64,000 nucleotides of DNA from Qipengyuania profundimaris (GCF_030717945.1 NZ_JAVAIM010000001.1:1549131-1613130), one strand, 5' to 3'. Counted from the first letter of the stretch, positions 1-7,970 are shown. Made by a program: numbers and translations. Notes: a model not told the origin generated them from the sequence alone.

Positions 1-214
1 GGTACCAGGCGATTTCGAAGCCGTCAGCTGCAAGCGAATGCGCGAGGCGCTCGCCGTGGTGCTTCAAGGCATTGCGATCGGCTACGACCGGTACTTTGCG
101 GCCATGATAGGGCCCGATGAAAGCGCATGCGAGCGAGAGCGCTTCGTCCAGCAACCCCTTGCCGACATGCACTTCGTAGCTTCTGCCAGCGAGTTCGACC
201 GGGATCACAGCCAT
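1..214 (-). CDS. aroB: 3-dehydroquinate synthase, N-terminal part (cut by window edge)
   Basis: Only the first 71 codons are present; the rest lies beyond the left edge. The reading frame opens at the ATG at 212-214 and the product begins MAVIPVELAGRSYEVHVGKG, the typical AroB start with a short beta strand followed by VxxGxGLL, then an ADRNA segment in the NAD-binding region. AroB converts DAHP to 3-dehydroquinate, the second step of the shikimate pathway, in the cytoplasm. It directly follows aroK: the start lies 10 bases inside the end of aroK, so the two are probably translationally coupled. The aroK-aroB pair is a very common bacterial arrangement and supports the call despite the truncation. 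Confidence 0.9.
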   Translation of the reverse strand, partial: MAVIPVELAGRSYEVHVGKGLLDEALSLACAFIGPYHGRKVPVVADRNALKHHGERLAHSLAADGFEIAWY

Positions 215-771
215 GCGTCGATCGCCTCCAAGATGCGCAGCGCGGTCTGGTGATGCGGCCCGTCGTCGGTCACCACATGCAGCTGTGCCTGCGCGTAGGC
301 GCCGCTGCGCTGGTCCTTCAGGTTCGTGAGGATCTCTCTCGGGTCGCCTTTTTTCAGCAGGGGACGGGTGTTGCGCCTGCCGGTCCGTTCGACCAGCGTA
401 TCGATGTCGCAATCGAGCCAGACTGCGATGGCCTTGTCGACGATCAGCGCCCGGGTCTCGGCATCGATGAATGCGCCGCCACCCGTTGCGATGACCCCAT
501 GATCCTCCTCCATCAGCCGCGCGATCACGCGGCGTTCGCCTTCACGGAAATAGGCTTCCCCGTGCGCCTCGAAAATTTCCGCGATGCTGCGATCCGCCGC
601 GCGCTCGATCTCGTCGTCTGCGTCGATGAAGTCGGTTTGCATCAAGGCCGCTAGCCGCCGCCCGACCGTGGATTTGCCGACTCCCATCAAACCGACCAGC
701 ACCACCGGCCGGTCGATCCGCCGGATGATGGCGCAAATGGCATCTTGTGTGATGGCAGGCGCTTCGGTCAT
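205..771 (-). CDS. aroK: shikimate kinase
   Basis: This 188-aa protein phosphorylates shikimate at O3 with ATP in the shikimate pathway. A Walker A P-loop GLMGVGKST lies at residues 27-35, followed by the shikimate-binding DADDEIE segment near residue 50, GGGAF in the middle, and the lid region RTGRRNTRPLL. Length is slightly above the usual 170-175 aa because of an N-terminal helix of about 20 residues. The frame is open much further upstream, but the ATG at 769-771 gives a product of normal family shape and leaves a 75-base gap to the divergent 44-aa gene. It overlaps aroB by 10 bases, suggesting one operon. Confidence 0.95.
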   Translation of the reverse strand: MTEAPAITQDAICAIIRRIDRPVVLVGLMGVGKSTVGRRLAALMQTDFIDADDEIERAADRSIAEIFEAHGEAYFREGERRVIARLMEEDHGVIATGGGAFIDAETRALIVDKAIAVWLDCDIDTLVERTGRRNTRPLLKKGDPREILTNLKDQRSGAYAQAQLHVVTDDGPHHQTALRILEAIDAWL

Positions 772-846
772 TGCCGCCGTGCCTAGAGATGGGCTAGGGC
801 GCGGGCAAGGTATCAGCACTTGAAGCGGGACGCGAAAAACTTGGCC

Positions 847-981
847 ATGGACAGCAAGCGGATCGGAGGCATCGCGGTGTTGATTATCGTCGCGCTCTGC
901 ATCCTGGCCTGGATCGATGGCGGCGAAGAACCGCTGCATCCGATCGAGCAGGAGATCACGCTGCCGGGAGCGGCGCGATGA
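847..981 (+). CDS. 44-aa single-pass membrane protein of unknown function
   Basis: A short frame starts at the ATG at 847 and stops at TGA 979-981. The product has two positive charges near its start (DSKR), then one hydrophobic segment at about residues 7-22 (IGGIAVLIIVALCILAW) and a short acidic tail. It is probably anchored in the inner membrane with the tail outside. Its stop overlaps the start of the next gene (ATGA at 978-981), which indicates translational coupling to the exported 612-aa protein. I do not recognise the family. The support is the membrane segment and the exact overlap; a leader or upstream ORF remains possible. Confidence 0.6.
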   Translation: MDSKRIGGIAVLIIVALCILAWIDGGEEPLHPIEQEITLPGAAR

Positions 982-2816
982 AGGCTGCATGGCTGGTCGG
1001 CGGCGCGGTACTGGCGCTATGTTCATCGCTCGTCGTCGCGCAATCGGCACCGACCGATCTGTTGCCACCGGGGTTCGAAGATCCCGCGCCCACTCCCACC
1101 CCTTCTCCGGCACCATCGGCGACGCCGAGTTCCGGAGCGACGCCTCCCAGTCGTTCGGGCGAGATCGTCCAGCCGATCCCCGATCAGCCCGCCGAAAGCT
1201 CAAGTTCCAATTCGACCAGTCTCGACCTCTCCCGTCTGCCGACGCTGGAGCAGCTGGAAAACATGTCGACCGACGAACTCGACGAGCTACTCGGCCTGAA
1301 ACCCAAATTCGACATTCCGCCCGCCGCCCGGCGCTCGACCGAGCGTGCGGGAGTGATATCGACGGCTGAGGGCGGCTTGCCCGGTGCATCGCTGGCGCGG
1401 CAGCCTGCCGCTCTCGTCCGCGCTGCATTGGCCGGGACGCAATCGCCGCTGGTCTCGCGTTGGGGCCACATCCTGCTTCGCCGTGCGCTTGCCAGCCGTT
1501 TGGCCGCGCCCGAGGGCATGGACCCGATCGAGTTCGCTACGCTGCGAGTGCGAGCCCTGAACGCGATGGGCGAATACGCGGTCGCACGCGCCCTGGTGCA
1601 GGATATCGACACGGCGAATTATTCGCCCGCGCTCGTCGATGCCGCGATCGACGCTTACGTTGGTACGGCCGATATCGTCGGTGCTTGTCCGGCAGTGCGC
1701 CTGGTCGACACCGATCGCGAGGATCCGCAATGGAACATGCTGGCGGGCATCTGCAATGCTTACGCCGGTGAAGCCACCCGCGCGCAGAACGACCTGCGCC
1801 GCCTGCAGTCCCGCGGGCAGGGCGAAACGATCGATGTCCTCTTTGCCCAGAGGTTTGCCGGGGCGGCAGGAGATGGCCGGCGCGCGGTCACCATCGAGTG
1901 GGACGGCGTGGAGCAGATCACGCCCTGGCGCTTCGCCATGGCCAACGCCCTGGGCGAGCCGATCCCCGAAGACTTGATGGAAGGTTTGGGTCCGCAGCTT
2001 TTGAAAAGCGCGGCTCTCACGCCGGCTCTGGGCGCTGCCGAGCGTTCCGATGCAGCCGATATTGCGGCGCAGAGCGGCATTTTCTCGGCCACTGCGATGG
2101 TCGATCTCTACAGCCAGGTTTTCGCCGATGGGGGCGAGGACAGCGAAGCCTATCGCCGCGCATCGCGCCTTCGCGAAGCCTATGTCGGCAGCGATCCTTC
2201 CACTCGCCTCCGCGCCATCCGCGATGTGTGGGGAGACGGCGGAGACTTCGGTTATGGACGCCGCGTGCTGACCGCCTATGCCGCGGCGCGCTTGCCTGCG
2301 GACGATGCGCTGGACCACGAAGCAGGCGAACTCATTGCTTCCATGCTTACCGCCGGCCTCGACCGTGACGCCATGCGCTGGTCGGGCATCGTCGACGAGG
2401 GAAGCCTCGGCTGGGCCTTGCTGGCCCTGGCCGCGCCGACGCGTAGCGAAGCTGTTACCGACGGCGAACTCGACAGTTTCGTCGATGCCGATGAATCGGG
2501 CAGGCAACGCAAGTCGCGCATGTTTCTTGCCGGACTTGCCGGGTTGGAACGTGTAGGATCGGGCGAGATCGACGAATACAGCGGTCGGCTTTCCATGAGC
2601 CTTGGCGGCCAGACGCGCTGGACCAGGGCTATCGATGCGGCGGCGAACGCGGGCAATCCGGCGCTGGTGGCCATTCTCGCCGGCCTCGGAATGCAGGGCG
2701 ATAGCTGGGACCGTATGACGGCGCGGCATCTCTTCCATATCGTGTCCGCGCTGCGCCGCGTGGGACTGGAAGCCGAAGCGCGCATGATCGCCGCGGAGGC
2801 GGTCGCACGGGCCTGA
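978..2816 (+). CDS. exported alanine-rich protein of unknown function (612 aa)
   Basis: I do not recognise the family. The product begins with a clear Sec signal peptide (residues 1 to about 22, ending near VVAQSA), so it is periplasmic or surface-exposed. A Pro/Thr/Ser-rich linker occupies about residues 33-60. The remaining 550 residues are rich in Ala and Leu with regularly spaced helices, as in helical-repeat (solenoid) proteins, but I could not define a repeat unit. No catalytic motif or further membrane segment is visible. It sits 9 bases upstream of xerD and overlaps the 44-aa membrane protein by 4 bases, so all three are probably co-transcribed with accA. A scaffolding or envelope role is only a guess. 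Confidence 0.8.
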   Translation: MKAAWLVGGAVLALCSSLVVAQSAPTDLLPPGFEDPAPTPTPSPAPSATPSSGATPPSRSGEIVQPIPDQPAESSSSNSTSLDLSRLPTLEQLENMSTDELDELLGLKPKFDIPPAARRSTERAGVISTAEGGLPGASLARQPAALVRAALAGTQSPLVSRWGHILLRRALASRLAAPEGMDPIEFATLRVRALNAMGEYAVARALVQDIDTANYSPALVDAAIDAYVGTADIVGACPAVRLVDTDREDPQWNMLAGICNAYAGEATRAQNDLRRLQSRGQGETIDVLFAQRFAGAAGDGRRAVTIEWDGVEQITPWRFAMANALGEPIPEDLMEGLGPQLLKSAALTPALGAAERSDAADIAAQSGIFSATAMVDLYSQVFADGGEDSEAYRRASRLREAYVGSDPSTRLRAIRDVWGDGGDFGYGRRVLTAYAAARLPADDALDHEAGELIASMLTAGLDRDAMRWSGIVDEGSLGWALLALAAPTRSEAVTDGELDSFVDADESGRQRKSRMFLAGLAGLERVGSGEIDEYSGRLSMSLGGQTRWTRAIDAAANAGNPALVAILAGLGMQGDSWDRMTARHLFHIVSALRRVGLEAEARMIAAEAVARA

Positions 2817-2825
2817 GGTCGGGCA

Positions 2826-3704
2826 GTGAATGCGATCGACGATTTTCTGGCTATGCTCTCCGCAGAACGCGGAGCCGCTCGAAACACGATCCTCGCCTAT
2901 GGCCGCGATCTCGAACAGGCGGAGGAAATGCTGGGTGGCGAGCTGGCGCAAGCGCAACCTGCGCAATTGGCAAAGCTGGCCCAAGGCTGGTCCGCTCTCG
3001 CCCCATCGACGGTCGCGCGCAAGATGTCCGCGCTGAGGCAGTTTTTCGGCTTTCTCGTCGACGAGGGCATGCGGTCGGACGATCCTACCCACGCCCTGCC
3101 GCGTCCGACGACGCGAAGGCCGCTCCCCAAAATTCTCTCTCACGACGAGATCGAACGATTGTTCAGGACTGGGGAAGAGGAGGCCGCAGGCGATTCTCCT
3201 CAGGCGATCCGAATGCTCGTCCTGTTGGAAATGCTTTACGGCTCGGGATTGCGGGCGACAGAGCTGGTCTCGCTACCGCTTGCTGCCGTCCCGCGCGACG
3301 CGCCGTTCCTGACGGTGACAGGAAAGGGCGGGCAAGCGCGCATGGTGCCGGTCAGTCGCCGTGCCAAAGCTGCCCTGTCGCGCTGGCTCGCGGTCCGGCC
3401 CGATGGCTCACCATGGCTCTTTCCGTCACGCAGCGGGCATCTTTCGCGCGTTCGCCTGTTCCAGCTGGTCAAGGCGTTGGCGGCCCGTGCCGATCTGGCA
3501 CCCGAAAAGCTGAGTCCGCATGTGCTGCGCCATGCCTTTGCGACGCATCTGCTGGAGGGCGGGGCGGACTTGCGCGCTCTCCAGACCCTGCTGGGTCATG
3601 CCGATATCTCCACCACGCAGATCTACACACATGTCGATGCCACCCGGCTGGTCGAACTGGTCAACCAGCGCCACCCGCTTGCGAAAGAGCGCGCATCGGA
3701 CTAG
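2826..3704 (+). CDS. xerD: tyrosine recombinase XerD (chromosome dimer resolution)
   Basis: This 292-aa tyrosine recombinase would act with XerC at the dif site to resolve chromosome dimers at cell division. All catalytic residues are visible: Arg143 in GLRATEL, Lys167 in TGKGG, His232 and Arg235 in HVLRH, His258 in LLGHA, and nucleophile Tyr267 in QIYTH. An N-terminal SAM-like core-binding domain covers about residues 1-90. I use the GTG at 2826, which places the gene 9 bases after the upstream stop. Next to accA rather than in an integrase island, and lacking neighbouring mobile genes, it is best read as the housekeeping XerD and not XerC, though the two are similar. Confidence 0.9.
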   Translation: MNAIDDFLAMLSAERGAARNTILAYGRDLEQAEEMLGGELAQAQPAQLAKLAQGWSALAPSTVARKMSALRQFFGFLVDEGMRSDDPTHALPRPTTRRPLPKILSHDEIERLFRTGEEEAAGDSPQAIRMLVLLEMLYGSGLRATELVSLPLAAVPRDAPFLTVTGKGGQARMVPVSRRAKAALSRWLAVRPDGSPWLFPSRSGHLSRVRLFQLVKALAARADLAPEKLSPHVLRHAFATHLLEGGADLRALQTLLGHADISTTQIYTHVDATRLVELVNQRHPLAKERASD

Positions 3705-3713
3705 CGGAGCGCG

Positions 3714-4658
3714 ATGATTTCCTACCTCGAATTCGAGAAGCCGGTCGCCGAGCTTGAACAACGCATCGCCGAACTGCGCGCCGCTGCCGAAGGCGACGAC
3801 GTCGATATTTCCAACGAGTTGCAGCGGCTCGAGCTGAAGAGCGCAGCGCTTCTCACCAGCACTTACGAAACGCTGACGCCGTGGCAGAAAACGCAGGTGG
3901 CCCGTCATCCCTCGCGTCCGCATTTCCGCGACTATGTCGAGTACGCCTTCGACGAGTTCGTCCCGCTCGGCGGGGATCGGTCTTATGGCGAGGACGAGGC
4001 GATCCTCGGCGGTTTCGCCAAGCTCGATGGGCGCAAGGTCGTCCTGATCGGTCACGAAAAGGGCAACGATACGGCCAGCCGCCTGCGTCACAATTTCGGC
4101 ATGGGCAAGCCGGAAGGCTATCGCAAGGCGATCCGTCTGATGGAATTGGCGGGGCGGTTCGATCTGCCCGTCGTCACGCTGGTCGATACCTCGGGCGCGT
4201 TTCCCGGCGTAGAGGCCGAAGAGCGCGGGCAGGCGGAAGCCATCGCCCGCTCGACCGAGGCGTGCCTCGCGCTACCGGTTCCCATGGTCGCCGCAATCGT
4301 GGGCGAGGGCGGGTCCGGCGGTGCCGTGGCCCTCGCGAGCGCCGAGCGCGTGCTGATGATGGAGCACGCGGTCTACTCGGTGATTTCCCCCGAAGGCTGC
4401 GCTTCGATCCTCTGGCGCACGGCCGAAAGGGCGCCCGATGCAGCCGAGGCGATGAAGGTGACAGCGCAAGATCTCGAAGTCCTCGGCGTGATCGATCGAA
4501 TCATCGCAGAGCCCGTCGGTGGTGCTCATCGCGATCCGCCTGCAGCGGCAACTTCTCTGGGCGATGCGATTGCCGAAGAATTGGACAAGCTTGGTCGCTA
4601 TTCGGCAGACGAGCTCAAACGGATGCGCGAAGAGCGTTTTCTCCGCATCGCAGGCTAG
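3714..4658 (+). CDS. accA: acetyl-CoA carboxylase carboxyltransferase subunit alpha
   Basis: This 314-aa protein has the usual AccA length and pairs with AccD to transfer the carboxyl group from biotin to acetyl-CoA, giving malonyl-CoA for fatty-acid synthesis. Visible hallmarks are the N-terminal FEKPVAELE and LTPWQ..VARHP segments, the glycine-rich GEGGSGGAVALA near residues 198-209, and VISPEGCASILWR near residue 222. It lies 9 bases after xerD in the same direction, so it is probably in the same transcript. The ATG start at 3714 gives the standard N-terminus MISYLEFEKPV. Confidence 0.97.
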   Translation: MISYLEFEKPVAELEQRIAELRAAAEGDDVDISNELQRLELKSAALLTSTYETLTPWQKTQVARHPSRPHFRDYVEYAFDEFVPLGGDRSYGEDEAILGGFAKLDGRKVVLIGHEKGNDTASRLRHNFGMGKPEGYRKAIRLMELAGRFDLPVVTLVDTSGAFPGVEAEERGQAEAIARSTEACLALPVPMVAAIVGEGGSGGAVALASAERVLMMEHAVYSVISPEGCASILWRTAERAPDAAEAMKVTAQDLEVLGVIDRIIAEPVGGAHRDPPAAATSLGDAIAEELDKLGRYSADELKRMREERFLRIAG

Positions 4659-4676
4659 CGACGCATTCGCTCGGCG

Positions 4677-4702
4677 GGAACAAAGCGACCCGCCGCCATG
4701 TT
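4677..4702 (+). promoter_or_regulatory. putative EcfG-type (general stress) promoter
   Basis: GGAAC at 4677-4681 is followed after 17 bases by TGTT at 4699-4702. The alphaproteobacterial EcfG consensus is GGAAC, 16-17 bases, CGTT, so this is a one-mismatch match. Transcription would start near 4709, about 55 bases before the lipoprotein ATG at 4764. The sigma factor itself is not in this window, so the assignment is by motif only. Confidence 0.5.
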
Positions 4703-4763
4703 CTCCCATGCGTACACGAACTTAGACCGCCAACCGGCGCTCGTTACGCAAGGGGAACACCTC

Positions 4764-6239
4764 ATGTCGCGCTCCAAGTCCATATTCGCCGCAACAACTG
4801 CATCCTTGTCGCTCGCCCTCGCGGGATGCGCGGCCGTCGGTGGCGGCCCGATCCCCGATTCGTCGGCTCCGATTACGCAGAGCGAAGCACAGATGGGCGC
4901 CGAGGCCCATCCACAGCTTCTGAGCGAATTTGGCGGCGCGATGACCGGATCGCAGGCGCAATATGTCGAGCAGGTCGGCCAGAATATCGCGGTGCAGTCG
5001 GGACTGGGCAATGCTCGCAGCGCCTTTACGGTGTCGCTGCTCAACAGCTCGGTAAACAATGCTTTCGCGATCCCGGGCGGCTATGTCTACACGACGCGCC
5101 AGCTCGTTGCCTTGATGAACAACGAGGCCGAGCTTGCGGGTGTTCTCGGGCATGAAGTCGGACACGTGGCCGCGCGCCACTCGCAGCGCCGCCAGCAGGC
5201 GGCCCAGCGTAACACCCTGCTCGGCGCGGCAGGAGCGATCCTGTCCGGCATCCTTCTCGGCAATTCCGGCCTCGGCCAGCAAGTCGGGCAGACTTTGCTG
5301 CAGGGTTCGCAGCTCCTTACCCTGCGTTTCTCGCGCTCGCAGGAGCTGGAGGCCGACGAACTCGGTATCCGCTATCTCAACCAGGCGGGCTACGACCCGC
5401 GCGCGATGGCGACCGTGCTGAATAGTCTCGCCCAGCAGAATGCGCTCGACGCCCGTGTTCAGGGCCGTGATAACGCGACCGTTCCCGAATGGGCATCGAC
5501 TCACCCGGACCCCGCCAGCCGCGTCCAGACTGCGCTGTCCAAGGCGCAGGGGATGACCGGCGTTACCAATCGCGACACATTCCTCAGCCGGATCGACGGT
5601 CTGCTCTATGGCGACGATCCGCAGCAGGGCGTGATCGAAGGGCGCGAGTTCATTCACCCGGAACTTCGCCTCGCCTTCACCGCGCCACAGGGTTTTTACA
5701 TGGTTAACGGGACAAGCGCAGTGACCATCAACGGCCAGAGCGGGCGGGCGCAATTCACCCTCGCGCCCTATAACGGCGACCTCAGCTCTTATGTCTCGAC
5801 GGTATTTGCCAATTTGAGCTCGGAACAGAACCTTCGTCCGCAGTCGATCCAGCGCACGACGGTGAACGGCTTGCCTGCAGCATATGGCTCCACACGTGTG
5901 CAGTCGGGCAATGGGCAGGTCGATGTGACTGTATTCGCCTACGAGTTCGCCGACGATCGCGCCTATCATTTCTTGGCGATAACCCCGGCCGGTCAGGCCA
6001 GTTCGTTCAATGCGATGTTCTCGTCGATGCGCCGCATCAGCGCGCAACAGGCAGGCAATGTAATCCCGCGGGTCGTCGATGTGGTGACCGTGCGGAGCGG
6101 CGACACTGTGGCATCGCTGGCACGGAACATGGCCTATGACGACAATCAGGTCGCGCGTTTCCGCGTTCTCAACGGGCTTTCGTCCGACGAGAACGTCACC
6201 CCTGGGCAGAAGGTCAAGGTTGTCGTGCGCGGTCGCTGA
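4764..6239 (+). CDS. M48-family metalloprotease lipoprotein with C-terminal LysM domain
   Basis: The 491-aa product starts with a lipoprotein signal peptide whose lipobox LAGC places the lipidated Cys at residue 22. The M48 zinc-protease motif HEVGH is at residues 130-134 and the third-ligand segment ELEAD at about 194-198, so the active site looks intact. A hydrophobic glycine-rich stretch lies between them. The last 52 residues (440-491) form a LysM peptidoglycan-binding domain starting VVTVRSGDT. A BepA-like envelope quality-control role is plausible by family. I choose the ATG at 4764 because AGGGGA precedes it by 8 bases and because the longer frame (from 4698) would begin inside the putative promoter -10 element. 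Confidence 0.9.
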   Translation: MSRSKSIFAATTASLSLALAGCAAVGGGPIPDSSAPITQSEAQMGAEAHPQLLSEFGGAMTGSQAQYVEQVGQNIAVQSGLGNARSAFTVSLLNSSVNNAFAIPGGYVYTTRQLVALMNNEAELAGVLGHEVGHVAARHSQRRQQAAQRNTLLGAAGAILSGILLGNSGLGQQVGQTLLQGSQLLTLRFSRSQELEADELGIRYLNQAGYDPRAMATVLNSLAQQNALDARVQGRDNATVPEWASTHPDPASRVQTALSKAQGMTGVTNRDTFLSRIDGLLYGDDPQQGVIEGREFIHPELRLAFTAPQGFYMVNGTSAVTINGQSGRAQFTLAPYNGDLSSYVSTVFANLSSEQNLRPQSIQRTTVNGLPAAYGSTRVQSGNGQVDVTVFAYEFADDRAYHFLAITPAGQASSFNAMFSSMRRISAQQAGNVIPRVVDVVTVRSGDTVASLARNMAYDDNQVARFRVLNGLSSDENVTPGQKVKVVVRGR

Positions 6240-6272
6240 GCAGTCGAAGAAACTTCGGCAAGACATAGAAAA

Positions 6273-6297
6273 GGCGGCGGGGAAGTACCCCGCCGCC
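6273..6297. terminator. bidirectional intrinsic terminator
   Basis: A perfect 10-bp stem (GGCGGCGGGG with CCCCGCCGCC) closes a 5-base loop. Read toward the minus strand it is followed by TTTTCTATGTCT, and toward the plus strand by a weaker TCTTCTCTT run. It sits between the convergent M48 gene and the first Flp pilin gene and can serve both. Confidence 0.75.
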
Positions 6298-6323
6298 TCT
6301 TCTCTTGCTGTAATCCGTTGGGA

Positions 6324-6497
6324 TTAGGCGTTGGCGTCAGCCATGGTGGTGTCGAGCGTGTTGAACGTGGTCGACAGTTCTTCACCGAGGCTCTGCATTG
6401 CGGTGATGGCAGCAACTGCGATCAGAGCAGCAATCAGACCGTATTCGATAGCGGTGGCGCCTTCTTCGTTGCGGCGCAGCTTGTTGAGAAACTTCAT
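6324..6497 (-). CDS. Flp/Fap-type pilin, copy 1
   Basis: This 57-aa type IVb prepilin has the Flp signature. After a short basic leader the cleavage site is Gly13 followed by ATAIEYGLIAALIAVAAI, with the conserved Glu at +5 (Glu18) and Tyr at +6 of the mature protein. The hydrophobic helix is the pilus core. I use the second of two close ATGs (6495-6497): the upstream ATG meets a stop after two codons, and AGGAGA sits at proper distance. Flp pilins are assembled by the Tad machinery into adhesive fibres; no tad/cpa gene is in this window. The ending DTTMADANA is polar. Confidence 0.9.
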   Translation of the reverse strand: MKFLNKLRRNEEGATAIEYGLIAALIAVAAITAMQSLGEELSTTFNTLDTTMADANA

Positions 6498-6615
6498 GTC
6501 ATGTCTCCTGGTTCAGTCTTCATTCCCGGCCCTCTCCGACTAGGCGGTTCGAGCGATCGTGCTTTTGCAGGTAAGGTGTTGAGAAATCCCTAATGCCTTG
6601 ACCAACAAATCTGCC

Positions 6616-6795
6616 TCATGCTCCCGTGGCGGTGACGACTGCAGTGGTAATATCGGTCCACATATCAATGGCCCCTTCACCAAATGCTTGTACGGCACCC
6701 ACCATCGCGAAGAAGATGAGAGCAGCGATCAGCCCGTATTCGATAGCAGTGGCACCGCTTTCGTCGCGTCCCAGATTTTTCAGGAAATCGACCAT
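6616..6795 (-). CDS. Flp/Fap-type pilin, copy 2
   Basis: This 59-aa prepilin is a diverged paralogue of the copy 118 bases downstream. It shares the GATAIEYGLIAALI core with cleavage after Gly14 and Glu19 at +5. The rest differs: two Phe residues in the membrane helix and a tail with Trp46 in place of the Asn/Asp-rich end of copy 1. Both genes point the same way and may be co-transcribed, with copy 2 first. As with copy 1, Tad assembly genes must be elsewhere on the chromosome. The two paralogues could be major and minor subunits, but the sequence does not decide this. Confidence 0.85.
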   Translation of the reverse strand: MVDFLKNLGRDESGATAIEYGLIAALIFFAMVGAVQAFGEGAIDMWTDITTAVVTATGA

Positions 6796-6887
6796 TGAAA
6801 CCGTTGCCCCATCCGTCTGTTTGTCGAAGCTGACATCGGCGGGATACGGTCTCGACCGTTAAGAAAAAGTTGAGGAGGCAAACGGAA

Positions 6888-7310
6888 TTGGAAAAAATCC
6901 CGACATGGCTGCCCGTTGTTGCCCTCGCTCTGGCCGACGCGCAGGGGCGCTGGCTCATGCATCGTCGACCCCCCGACAAAGCCCATGCGGGACTCTGGGA
7001 ATTTCCGGGCGGCAAGGTCGAAAATGGCGAAAACCCGGTGCAGGCGCTGGTTCGCGAAATCGAAGAGGAGCTTGCGTACAGGCTGGATAGCGAGACTCTT
7101 CTGCCTGCCGGATTTGCTCAGGAGCCGGCTTCGGTCGGAAGCGCCCAGATTGTCATCCTTCTTTACACATCGCTGTGGGACGGCAGCCCGCTGTCGACGC
7201 AGGAGGGCGGCGAAGTCGACTGGTTCCGGCCCGAGGAGATTGCGAAGCTGGACAAGCCGCCTCTGGACGTGGCGCTGGCCCAGGGGCTGTTCGAAAAAGC
7301 TTCGCATTAG
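6888..7310 (+). CDS. mutT: MutT-like Nudix hydrolase, 8-oxo-dGTP diphosphatase
   Basis: This 140-aa Nudix protein probably hydrolyses 8-oxo-dGTP to the monophosphate and so prevents A:T to C:G mutations. The Nudix box is complete: Gly42, Glu48, then REIEEEL at residues 56-62, with Ala in place of the final Gly. GLWEFPGGKVE just before it is typical of MutT proper. The start is taken as TTG at 6888, because GAGGAGG at 6872-6878 lies 9 bases upstream; a second in-frame TTG at 6870 would overlap that ribosome-binding site. The gene stands alone between the flp genes and tRNA-Arg. Confidence 0.88.
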   Translation: MEKIPTWLPVVALALADAQGRWLMHRRPPDKAHAGLWEFPGGKVENGENPVQALVREIEEELAYRLDSETLLPAGFAQEPASVGSAQIVILLYTSLWDGSPLSTQEGGEVDWFRPEEIAKLDKPPLDVALAQGLFEKASH

Positions 7311-7313
7311 GGA

Positions 7314-7342
7314 TTGCCAAGGAATGATGCCCCCCTTATGTG
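7314..7342 (+). promoter_or_regulatory. sigma-70-type promoter of tRNA-Arg
   Basis: TTGCCA at 7314-7319 and TATGTG at 7337-7342 are 17 bases apart. The -10 element ends 12 bases before the mature tRNA start, leaving a leader of only a few bases. Confidence 0.55.
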
Positions 7343-7354
7343 GCCCCCTCCAAC

Positions 7355-7431
7355 GCGCCAGTAGCTCAGCTGGATAGAGTACCTGACTACGAATCAGGCG
7401 GTCGGAGGTTCGAATCCTTCCTGGCGCGCCA
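7355..7431 (+). tRNA. tRNA-Arg (anticodon ACG)
   Basis: The 77-base gene folds into a complete cloverleaf. The acceptor stem pairs GCGCCAG with CTGGCGC, the D arm is AGCTCAGCTGGATAGAGT, the anticodon loop CTACGAA carries ACG, and the T arm contains GGTTCGAATCC. CCA is encoded at 7429-7431. The A34 would be converted to inosine by TadA to read CGU, CGC and CGA. Confidence 0.97.
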
Positions 7432-7436
7432 AAAAA

Positions 7437-7468
7437 GCCCATGACCTGTGAGGGTCGTGGGCTTTTTT
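7437..7468 (+). terminator. intrinsic terminator of tRNA-Arg
   Basis: The stem GCCCATGACC pairs with GGTCGTGGGC (one G-U type mismatch) around a 6-base loop and is followed directly by six T at 7463-7468. A matching A run precedes it, so it may also act on the minus strand below the zincin gene. Confidence 0.85.
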
Positions 7469-7532
7469 GGTTCTATCACGGGGGAAGTTGGTGGCATGCA
7501 ACCTTTTCCGGCACACCATGGGTAGCTTCCTC

Positions 7533-7925
7533 TCAGGCCTCGTCCTCGAGACTGTGCATGTCGTCGTCGCTGAAGCCGAAGTGATGTCCCGCCTCGTGCA
7601 CCACCACGTGGCGGACGAGGTCGTCCATCTGCACGCCCGTCGCGCGCCATTCGGCAATTAGCGGCTCTCTGAACAGCCAGATCCGCGCCGGCATCCTGCC
7701 GCTGTTCCAGATCGACCGGTCGGGCAAAGCTTCGCCTTCGTACAGCCCGGTCAGTTCCCATTTGTCCTGTAAGCCGACTGCCTCAAGCTGCTCGGGGGTC
7801 GCGAAATCCTCGACCTGCAGCACGATATCCTGCATTTGCTCGCGAAACTCGCCGGGGAGAGCGCGCACTACCGCCTCTGCCATCTGCTGCATCTGGACTG
7901 CGGTGGGGCCTGACCGGTGGTGCAT
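7533..7925 (-). CDS. zincin-like metallopeptidase family protein (PF06262 type)
   Basis: This 130-aa protein has a C-terminal HExxH zinc motif, HEAGHHFGFSD at about residues 112-122, with Asp downstream as the likely third ligand. That spacing and the small size fit the bacterial zincin_1 family of cytoplasmic minimal metallopeptidases. No signal peptide is present. The substrate is unknown. The ATG at 7923-7925 with GAAGG a few bases upstream is preferred over an in-frame TTG 13 codons earlier. The gene is divergent from the hemerythrin operon and the two start regions are 93 bases apart. Confidence 0.85.
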   Translation of the reverse strand: MHHRSGPTAVQMQQMAEAVVRALPGEFREQMQDIVLQVEDFATPEQLEAVGLQDKWELTGLYEGEALPDRSIWNSGRMPARIWLFREPLIAEWRATGVQMDDLVRHVVVHEAGHHFGFSDDDMHSLEDEA

Positions 7926-7970
7926 CGTACCTTCGAATATGAGAGGCGCGGACGCTGCATGCAAGCAATC

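Noticed and set aside
1287-3143. 618-codon frame antisense to the exported protein and xerD
   Set aside because: The plus strand carries a signal peptide and all XerD catalytic residues; the minus frame has none.
4698-4763. Upstream start for the M48 lipoprotein
   Set aside because: It would put 22 unrelated residues before the lipoprotein signal and begin inside the promoter -10 element.
7355-7431. tRNA-Arg as an integration site of a genomic island
   Set aside because: No integrase, direct repeat or composition change follows; XerD at 2826 is the housekeeping recombinase.
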